Below are positions 18,773 to 25,784 of a stretch of DNA of 25,784 nt, piece by piece; the first letter of the stretch is position 1, and each line of letters begins with the position of its first letter. This stretch comes from Ephemerocybe angulata (Eukaryota; Basidiomycota; Agaricomycetes; Agaricales; Psathyrellaceae): NCBI GenBank assembly GCA_013368325.1, contig JAACJK010000086.1, positions 1-25,784 on the forward strand, written 5' to 3'. The translations under genes were made by a program, and so were the position numbers. Below the pieces are notes generated by a model. It was given only the letters and a program-made list of their open reading frames with translations, searched no databases and was not told the origin of the DNA.

Positions 18773-19760
18773 TCACTTCTTGCTCTTGACGTTCTGGGTC
18801 GATCTCTTTTCCGGGCTAGACGCCGCCGGGCGCTTCCCACCCTTGCCGCCCTTCGGCGCTACCACCTTTTTGACGACCTCCTTCTTGGCTCGCCCGCCTT
18901 TCCCCTCGAGCTTGTTTCTACCTCGTCGCCTCGTATTGACTTTGACGTATTCGAACGGATGGTCACTTTCGACTTCGTGATCTGATACCAGAGGACTTTC
19001 TGGAGCGGAACTGAGCGGACTCCCGTCGATAGAAGCGATCGGGACCCAAGAGAGACTCCTGCGCCGACGACGATCGTCGCCTTCTGCCGAACTATTCTCT
19101 GGATCGTAAGTGGACGACCCCGACACCTCCTCTTCGACTTCCGACGCAGACTTGCTACCCTTCGGCAAACGCTCCGCCTTGGCTTTTCCCTCCGTTTTGA
19201 CAAGATGCTCCTCGACAGGGCTGCTGGGTCTGTTGGTCTCAAGCGTCTCGGCCTTGGGAGAGGACGGGGCTAGGCGCACGCACGAGAGGTAAGGATGTCA
19301 GCCAGTTGTCGTGACTACCTTACAGCCTCACCTGTGAACGCTTTAAGCTTATCTCCCTCTCTGGGAAGGTTGAGCCTCGAATGGTCTTCCGCATCGCCTA
19401 CTTTTCCTAGGACCTTTCCGGATATCTGGCCCATGCGAATGGCCTGGATCGGTGCAAATGACATTTGCCAGTAGGCACCAGAAGCGCTGAAGACTATTTT
19501 GAAGGTCATAACGACCAAATCCCCTGGCACGAGCTTTGGGTTCTGGAATAAAGGAGACGAGACCGTGAATCTGTTTTGAGTGGCGACAGTAGAAGGAGAG
19601 TTCCAAGGGTTCCTGGAACAATGGCCCTCTGGGCAGACCTGGATCCTGTTATTGGCAACAAGATAACTGGCACGGACTACTTATTTTATATCCTCCGCTA
19701 GCAGAGAACGTGGTAGACTGAAAATGCTAAGTGCTTACTTGGGCCCGGCGCAGAGTACAT
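18773..19760 (-). CDS. Gene X1: unknown protein, beta-rich N-terminal domain and charged nuclear-type tail, 287 aa, three exons
   Basis: Exons 19760-19739 (MYSAPGP), 19676-19332 and 19269-18773; both introns are 62 nt (donors GTAAGC and GTGAGG, both TAG acceptors). The 864 nt are open. Residues about 10-122 alternate hydrophobic and polar residues as in a small beta-rich domain: RASYLVANNRIQVCPEGHC, NPKLVPGDLVVMTFKIVF, SGAYWQMSFAPIQAIRMGQI and SGKVLGKVGDAEDHSRLNL. From 123 on it is Ser/Pro/Glu-rich and disordered, with SGSSTYDP, RRRRSLSW and VSDHEVESDHPFEYVKV, and ends in Lys-rich motifs (RAKKEVVKKVVAPKGGK, SSPEKR, KSKK) that look like nuclear-localisation signals. X2 at the right edge is a clear paralog. 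I do not recognise the family. It lies just upstream of gene B in the same direction. Confidence 0.7.
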
Positions 19761-20224
19761 GTTGCACACATATTCTCCCTAAATTCAGGGGTATCCATAC
19801 ATTGTTCGCGAACTCTGAAGAAATATGCGGGCCACTAGTATACAGGTCCTGCGGATGGGACATACCTGGCTGCTATCTAATCTTATCTCTGTTCCATCTG
19901 GAATCGGTCTCTTTTTAGTAATTTGATGTCCAACCGAGCGCCTGCCATTGAGCAGAAATTGAGCAGACAACTTGAAAACTTGAAACCTTCCCACTTTCAT
20001 TGTCCAGGAATACCTTCAGAATATGGTCTAGAACATGACAACCCAATTCCCGATAATTGATAACAAAATTATACAAGGGGTACTTCGACATGTGAATCGC
20101 TCTGGAAGATTGTTATGGCCTCAGAAGTACAGAGGTTCGTAGAAAAACAAATATGGGAACTAAAAAACATTCCAAGCCAAGCGTGCGTTTTTCACCTAAG
20201 TATTGACACAGTGCGCGCCTACGG
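19761..20224. other. Intergenic region between X1 and gene C, no gene seen
   Basis: Relatively AT-rich and without coding signal. It is the upstream flank of X1 and the downstream flank of gene C. Confidence 0.35.
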
Positions 20225-21369
20225 TTAAGGGTACGACCTCTTCCACAGTTCCTTAACAGGCTTTGTGCCGGTCTCGTCGACGGGGACATAGTATTCGATC
20301 CACTCACGACCAGGGCGGAAGGTGCTGAAATACCACTCTCTCCCCACCAATTCAATAGAGACGCTTTGAGCGACAGATTCACCTTTGATGGGGAAGAGCC
20401 GGCCCAACCGCCACGAGACAGCAGGACCGATATTCGGTTCGATGCAACCAGCGCTGAAGGCCACTTTCAACATCCACTGATCCGTCGTCTTGCGAGCATC
20501 CCATTGGCACATCCCTCGCCGGGAAGCTGCTGACCGGAGGGAATGATCAAGATGATGTTCGCTGCAGTCGCGGATCACCCTCATTCCCAGGCCAATCCAT
20601 TTTTCGGTAATGAGGGGCTTGTGCACCCAGTCGAAGTCGGGATGCACATTTAGAAATCCTAGGGGTAATCGACATCAGCACGAAGTCAGCGATAACATAC
20701 ATAGCAATCCTTTAGTACCTGAGTAGTCTTCCGTCAGATCAGGATATAAACTTATAACCCCCCTTCCAGTTATGTAGTTCATGAGCTGCGAGGTATGGAA
20801 AAAGACCAGCGGGACCACTGGAGAGGCCGAGACGGATTCAAAGAGAGTGACCGCTTTCCCGGTAGACGCATTCACGAATCGATACATTCTTCGGACCCCG
20901 TTGTTGACGTTGAGTCTGCTGCTAGGCGTTCTTTCCTCCGCAACCAACCTAATAGCCGTAGACCGTCGAACAAATCCTGGAAGAGTGGCCATATACAGTA
21001 TCGCGTGTTTGGCTGCCCCCATGGGGCAGTAGAAGTTGAGGTCAGACGGCGCAGGCGACCCAGGAACCGCGACGAAGAGGGCAGCCGAACCAGAGATGAT
21101 GGTGCCAGAAGCCACCATCATATCCAAGCATTCTTGCGCCTCTAAAGAGAAGGACGTCAAGAGAGCGAGGACACGGGACTTGAGATGGTGACGGATTGCC
21201 TGCTGCATGTCGGGCAGCGAGGCGACCGCTTGCAAGCCGGACAGCGGCAGAAGTTTGAGGATCGCATCGTGCAAGTGAAGTGGCAGCGGCTCAGTGGGTG
21301 TTCCTGGGCGACGTTAAGCTCGAAGCGCAGGCCATCTCTCCGATCTGACTTACTGAACATGAAATACAT
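20225..21369 (-). CDS. Gene C: F-box-like / nucleotidyltransferase-like / Cys-His protein, 344 aa, three exons
   Basis: Exons 21369-21354 (16 nt), 21303-20719 (585 nt, the same length as in A) and 20658-20225; introns of 50 and 60 nt, phase 1. Starts MYFMFRTPTEPLPLHLHDAI, then LKLLPLSGLQAVASLPDM. The core has SGTIISGSAALFVAVPGSP, PSDLNFYCP, FVNASTGKAVTLFESVSAS and VFFHTSQLMNYITGRG. The C-terminal exon holds C-SEH-H-LD-H-x11-C (RDCSEHHLDH ... RRGMCQWDARKTTDQW), then IGPAVSWRLGRLF, EWYFSTFRPGREWIEYY and a KRSYP end. No frameshift. Family as for gene A; function unknown. Glu/Asp positions that could complete an active site cannot be assigned by eye. Confidence 0.78.
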
Positions 21370-21939
21370 CCTAGCTGGATGAGAGAAGGTGCCAGCAAGA
21401 AAGTCAGCGAAGGGCAAAGGGCGTCGTCTTCAAGTAAAGTCCAAGACGAGAAGAAGGTGAAAGGAAGAAGCGGGCAAGCTAAACGTCGATAGTGGAGATG
21501 CAAAGTGGGATGACGGACAGAATCAAGATGGGTGAGAGGAGGGAAATCGCCATTCACCGTAGGGCACTAGCGTCGTGTAGACATGGTTCGGGTCCACTGT
21601 CGGAAACTGAAATACGTGCCTCGCTGGAGTCCATGACGGAACATACGCACAAGCAAACGATTTCAAACAAAACCTAGATAGTACAAGGGTAGTGAGCGAT
21701 TACGACGGCAGATGATTCAACGAGCCAGCCCATACAAACCTCATCTCAGTATATTAAGGGGCCGACCTCCTCCGTAGGAAAGGGCCTAGTATAAAGTGGT
21801 CGTCGGTACTATAGGCGAGATATTCGACTGATCGGGTATATTTTCAAAACAACGACAAGCATGGGGACGGTGGAGAACAGAAAGAAGCGACGTGGGTAAG
21901 GAGTTCTAAGGCGGCAGAGGCTATTCACAGGACGGGAAT
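21370..21939. other. Intergenic region upstream of gene C, no gene seen
   Basis: Presumed promoter of gene C. No TATA box is obvious in the first 120 bp upstream of its start. Short frames on both strands lack motifs. Confidence 0.3.
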
Positions 21940-23332
21940 GCATCAACACCAAACAACAGCCTTGAGACGAACGCAGAAGACGTACCTCGAGCTGGATGGA
22001 GCCGACGATGACAAAGTTCCGTCGTGGGGACGACGAGCAATACAATGTGCGCTACCTGCGCCAATGCGCCATGGCGCACCTCCCCATGACACACCCCACG
22101 ACCCTTGCCAGCTGGAAACGCGCACGATCCCCTCAGTCGGGAACACGCCCTTCGTCATGGTGAGTACCTCGTGCTTCGTAGGTCTGGGGTATGTACTCAC
22201 TGGAATGCCTTGCAGCATGCACCATCGCGCCAATTCTTGGGACCGTGGATGCTGTTGTGTCGGTTCTCCAAGGCACACGCGCAGCCTCGCCGTGCTGGGT
22301 CGGACTTGCCGTTGCACCGGTTCTCGAGGGCAAATCTGGTGCCTAAGGCCTTCGTTGGGACCGTCCAGGCAACCTTCGCATTGTGAGTACACCGTTCTTA
22401 ATAGATCCGGGCTATGCACTCACCAAAATCCCTCCCACCGATGTGTCGTACCCATTCTTGAACCAGAGGTAGGTCTTGCAGGCGTTGCAGCGCTCGCCGC
22501 TTCCAAATCTCTTACAGGATAATAACTGGTGTCGCACTGTCGGTTCTTGAGGAAAAACGCGGCCTCGTCGTGCTAGGTTGCACTAGTTATTGTGCCGAAG
22601 TGTGAAGTCGTAGCGCCGTGCGTTGAGGGGTGTGCCCAGCCTTTGCGGGGTGAGCTCTTGCATCGCGAATTTTCGTTGATCCTCGAATCTTTGACAACCA
22701 GCATCAAGGATGATGCTTTTAGACTGATTATTGGACGACTCACATTGTCATTGTTGTGGCCCCACACCCTACAGCGAGCACATTGCCGATGTCTTGTCTG
22801 GCCGTGGTCTTTGGGGGTGAAGCATCCCGATCTAGCAACACAAGCTAAGCACTCTATGTACTTTGCAGGTACTCCCATGCTCACAAGTCGTGTGCATCCC
22901 TGGCGCCGTTGCGGACTAGCCAAGCTGGTCCCGTGCAAGCGAGATCGACGGTAATACTGCCTGCTGGTCGTCATTGACATTGTGGCCGATCCACGACAGG
23001 AGTCGAGCCTACTGTTTCTGGTGTGCGCTATGGTGGGTAAAGGAGCCCAGGGATGGCCGAGGGAGAACTGGAGGCGACAGTGCAGGCGCACGAGGTGGTG
23101 GAAGGGAGGGAAGCGCGGTGAGGTTGTCCGTGCAATGTGCATGCGGTTCAAATGCGGTTACGCGATCAATGACATCGTCAGAGCCATCGACCAAGCGCTC
23201 CGCGCTTGGGTCGGCTTGCGTTTGGCTGCGAGTATCCGCTGGGCCTTGGGCCTTGGTGAGGTCAGGCAGTGCCATAGGCGTAGAGAAGGTGGCCGATGAT
23301 GGATGAGCATAAGTAGGGAGGCAAAAAGACAA
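21940..23332 (-). pseudogene. Decayed multi-unit zinc-finger protein gene (GATA-like Cys motifs)
   Basis: Minus-strand fragments in changing frames recall a fungal zinc-finger unit: ECLACVARSGCF ... RHRQCARCRVWGHNNDN near 22745-22850, which is C-x2-C-x19-C-x2-C as in GATA fingers; EAAFFLKNRQCDTSYYP followed, after a frame slip, by RFGSGERCNACKTYLWFKNG near 22440-22580; and ALENRCNGK / CALENRHNSIHGP with GACCKAF near 22205-22345. An open Pro/Ser-rich stretch starting MSFCLPTYAHPSS at 23332 could be the original N-terminus. Two intron-like segments (22374-22423 and 22150-22200) are about 78% identical over 41 nt, pointing to an internal exon-plus-intron duplication. Several frame changes make a working gene unlikely. 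It lies between genes D and C of the duplicated cluster. Confidence 0.4.
22150..22423 (-). repeat. Pair of related 41-bp segments, probably duplicated introns
   Basis: 22160-22200 and 22383-22423 both begin GTGAGTAC and end ACTCAC on the plus strand, and also begin GTGAGT on the minus strand. They match at roughly 32 of 41 positions, 223 bp apart. Read on the minus strand they form 50-51 nt introns with GTGAGT donors, CTCAC branch words and CGAAG acceptors. Confidence 0.55.
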
Positions 23333-23540
23333 CTGAGGGGGAAACCGGGTACCGGTAATAAAAGGTTACCGGGCTGCGGCTTTCGGATTTGGCCGGCTTG
23401 GCACTGATGGATTGATGCATGTGGAATCAAGATAAATATAACACCATGTCGGCGATTTACAACGACAATACAAACGAGAACGTATTTCTATAGGCAGCGG
23501 TGAGGCGTTCAGCCTGGTATCTTCATCCCTAGGCACCGGT

Positions 23541-24694
23541 CTACTGAGGAAAAGACCGCTTCCAACTTGCAGAGTCGATCTCTCCAGTCAGCATATCAGT
23601 AGGTGCATAGTACCTGACCCATTCGACCGCAGTTTTGTACAAACACAGCTTGAACCACTCCTCGTGCACCAAATGGACGCTTGTCTTGTGGTACATGACA
23701 TCCTTCCTCCCTCTGTATAAGTGCCCCAATCGCCACGCCAAGATTGGGCCCAGCGTCAACCGCGCTCCAGATCGGAAGTCCATTGTACCCGTCCACTCGT
23801 CGTTTGTTTGCCGGTAAGCCCACTGGCACATCCCCCTCCTGACCTTAGGAGACATACTGGGATGGTCGTCGTGCCATTCACGGCAATCTGAGCATATATC
23901 CATCCCCAAGCGCTCCCAACGTTTGAGCACCCCTGGCTTATGGATCTTGTCGAAATTTTGCGAGTAATTAAGCAGGCCTGCAGTCAAAAAGGTATTGAGT
24001 AAAACATGAAGTAAAAAGATGAGGAGCGTCGTACCGATCCTTCTATAAGTGAGTTCAGGGTAGAGACAGACCGCGCCGCTCCCAGTTATGTAGTTCATCA
24101 GCAAGGTGGAATGGAAGAACAATATGGGTGCCACGGGGGAAGTCGAGATAGATTCGGCTAAAGTGACCACTTTGGAGGACGGACGGTGGATGAATCGGTA
24201 AAGTCGCTTGATACCGTTGTTGACCTCGAACCGGCTAAAGGGTGTTCGTTCGGTCAAGAGGGTCTTCAGAGGGTATGGGTCCTCCACGAATCCTTTGGTA
24301 GCGAGGATTAACCTGATAGCCCCCTGCGCCGAACCGGCTGGACAATACATATTCAAGTCTCGAGGCTCACAGGAGCCAGGAGACACAATCTCCAATGCAG
24401 CCGATCCCGACACAATAGTGCCTGTAGATCTCATCATGTCGATGGAATCCTGTCCATCCAATCCGAAAGATACGAGGAGCCTCACGATGCGCTCTTTCAA
24501 ATGAGTCTTCATATCCTCCCGTAATTTCTCGATGGCGCCCAGCGACCTGAGATCTCGAAGCGGAAGGCATCGGAGGATGCGATCCTGAAGTTCCACAGGA
24601 AGCGGATTGTGCTTGGGATCGGCTACATCAATAAATATCAACACGCGCGTAGACAAATTGCACTGTCAGACGCACCTCTAAGAAACAACCACAT
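23541..24694 (-). CDS. Gene D: F-box-like / nucleotidyltransferase-like / Cys-His protein, 347 aa, three exons
   Basis: Exons 24694-24676 (MWLFLR), 24622-24035 and 23977-23541; introns of 53 and 57 nt, phase 1. The second intron is a multiple of three and free of stops, so the frame also reads through it. Residues 13-35: NPLPVELQDRILRCLPLRDL, F-box-like. Residues 73-101: STGTIVSGSAALEIVSPGSC with PRDLNMYCP, giving G79-S80 and D95-L-N97. Residues 172-190: PILFFHSTLLMNYITGSG. I recall a large Agaricomycete family with SGSTALQFF...SDLDLYV and FHSTCVMN motifs; this is a divergent relative with DLN for DLD. Residues 234-253: C-REW-H-DD-H-x11-C, a candidate metal site. The C-terminus (GPILAWRLGHLY ... 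EWVRYYAPTD ... KRSFP) is shared by all four paralogs. Intact; the best reference member of the B/D subfamily. Confidence 0.8.
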
Positions 24695-24940
24695 GGTAGA
24701 CGACAGTCAGTGAGAGCAAGATGCCGAAGGAAGATTTACCCGTGTTGGCTTTAAAGGGCCTCAAGACTATTGATCATAGGTGGGTGTTATTTGGAACCTA
24801 CATACGTTGTACAGGAGAGGGCAAGCGGGAGAGAAAGGTATGTAGGTAGACGCAGGTCAAAAGAGCGTTGACTCCGGAACCAGTATGTTTGGTCACTAGC
24901 CCACCTCCAAAAAATGACGAAGACGCCGCCCAAAGGTGGT
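24695..24940. promoter_or_regulatory. Short intergenic space upstream of gene D
   Basis: About 250 bp between the X2 stop and the start of D. A TTTAAA word (minus strand, 24750-24755) lies about 56 bp upstream of the D start codon, a weak TATA-like candidate at the same distance as TTTATAAG in gene B. Confidence 0.3.
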
Positions 24941-25784
24941 TCACTTCTTACTCCTTACGTTGCGCTTCGGCCTCTTCTCAGGGCTAGCTGAAGGCCTCTG
25001 CCTCTTCTCAGGGCTGGCTGAGTGCTCTGCCTCTTCTCAGGGCTGGCTGAGTGCCTTTTGCTCTTAGCACTCCTCGTTTTGGGCACCACACCCGCACCCT
25101 TTGCTTTCTCCTTCTCATGACTAGGCTTCTTAACCTTTCGATTGTGGGCCTGAGGGCGGACGGATACTCTGACGTACTCCAGTGGCTGGTCGCCTTCCAC
25201 TTCATGGTCCGAAACAACCGGGGTGTTCGGTGCAGGAGTAAGCGGGCTGCTCTTGGCACTGGAAAGGGACGACCACGATACGCTACGCCGCACCCGACGT
25301 TTACCCTCCGAATCTGAAGGAATGTCAGGATCGTATGTGGACGACCCTGAGGCCCCCCCCATCGTTAGAAGCTGTTCCGTCTCCTTCTGGATCTTGACTC
25401 GACACTGGTAGGCTCGGGGTACTGTCACCATCCTGAATCGCAGGCGAACTGGGTCTGCTGTTATCCGGGGTTTTGATAACAGAAGGCGGTCCTAAATTGT
25501 CGCTTAGGGATAAATACATTGCTGCCTGAAGGGTGACAATGATACCATCTCACCTACGATCGCAGTGAGCCGTTCCCCCGCTCGGGGAAGATCGAGCCGA
25601 GCATGGTTTTCAGCGTCGCCTACCTTACCCAACACCTTTCCGTCGATCTGACCCATCCGGATGACTTGGATGGGGCTGAAAGACATCTGCCAATAGGTAC
25701 GGAGGCGCTGAACGTTATTCTGAAGGTCGCTACGACCAAATCGCCTGGGACCAGCTTCGGGTTGGACGATTTCTGGATGTTTAT
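24941..25784 (-). pseudogene. Gene X2: paralog of X1, partial at the window edge, with three frame breaks
   Basis: Minus-strand reading gives NPKLVPGDLVVATFRITFSAS, then WQMSFSPIQVIRMGQIDGKV, LGKVGDAENHARLDLPRAG, NSRPSSPAIQDGD, SGSSTYDPDIPSDSEGK, RRSVSW and VVSDHEVEGDQPLEYVRV, in the same order as X1. The intron after TAIVG uses a GTGAGA donor at about 25551. Frame breaks relative to X1: one base missing at about 25700, a G8 tract (C8 on the plus strand, 25353-25360) where seven would keep the frame, and a 29-nt unit among 30-nt repeats at 25001-25029. In the direct frame the protein ends at 24955; in the frame homologous to X1 it would end KRNVRSKK at 24941. The 5' exon lies beyond the window. 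Pseudogene or assembly indels; not resolvable here. Confidence 0.6.
24971..25053 (-). repeat. Three-copy repeat of about 30 bp in the X2 tail
   Basis: CCTCTTCTCAGGGCT(A/G)GCTG starts at 24971, 25001 and 25030. Spacings are 30 and 29 bp, so the middle unit is one base short and changes frame. In the X1-like frame each unit encodes a SASPEKR-type basic motif, matching the single SSPEKR of X1. Confidence 0.8.

Noticed and set aside
21938..22522. 195-codon plus-strand open frame
   Set aside because: It is Cys/Arg/Pro-rich without family motifs and lies opposite the zinc-finger-like fragments and their introns; best seen as a shadow.

Overview
The window looks like a piece of an Agaricomycete (mushroom-forming basidiomycete) nuclear genome. 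Genes are broken by many short introns (about 42-92 nt) with GTRNGT-type donors, CTNAC-like branch sites and YAG acceptors. The recognisable families (DUF1996, F-box proteins with a long C-terminal half, nucleotidyltransferase-like 'FHST..MN' proteins, 'GWP' proteins) are ones I associate with that class. Most models below are my own splicing of the sequence, checked only by reading frame, splice-site quality and, for the right-hand gene family, agreement between paralogs.

Layout. 1-5.3 kb (+ strand mainly): a basic/acidic 'GWP'-type hypothetical protein, a DUF1996 gene with several one-base deletions, a possible minus-strand hypothetical, and a hypothetical protein with an exact-looking 21-residue tandem repeat. 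5.3-7.4 kb: no convincing gene, only weak remnants. 7.4-10.06 kb: an AT-richer 2.65-kb foldback-type DNA element with about 0.73-kb terminal inverted arms, dense short palindromes and a 7-bp putative target-site duplication; it carries no transposase. 10.2-13.0 kb (-): one 8-exon gene, 814 aa, joining an all-helical N-terminal half to an F-box-like domain and an LRR-like C-terminal half. 13.0-15.8 kb: a ULA1/NAE1 (NEDD8-activating enzyme regulatory subunit) fragment with an internal 81-bp duplication, and a 77-aa single-pass membrane protein split over three small exons.

15.8-25.8 kb (-) is the most interesting part. Four paralogous three-exon genes (called A, B, C and D here, about 342-347 aa) encode a short hydrophobic start, an F-box-like segment, a nucleotidyltransferase-like core with a conserved GS...DLN motif, and a C-terminal domain with an invariant C-x3-H-x2-H-x11-C motif. 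Two further paralogous genes (X1, X2) encode a predicted beta-rich domain plus a charged nuclear-type tail. In the direction of transcription the order is X2-D-(zinc-finger remnant)-C-X1-B-A. D and B form one subfamily, C and A the other, so an ancestral three-gene unit X-(B/D type)-(A/C type) appears to have been duplicated in tandem. X1, A, C and D are open; B and X2 carry one-base indels.

One-base losses occur at several unrelated loci. Either parts of the window are decaying, or the assembly carries residual indel errors. Reads or transcripts would decide this, so frameshifted genes are described as such and not called dead with certainty.
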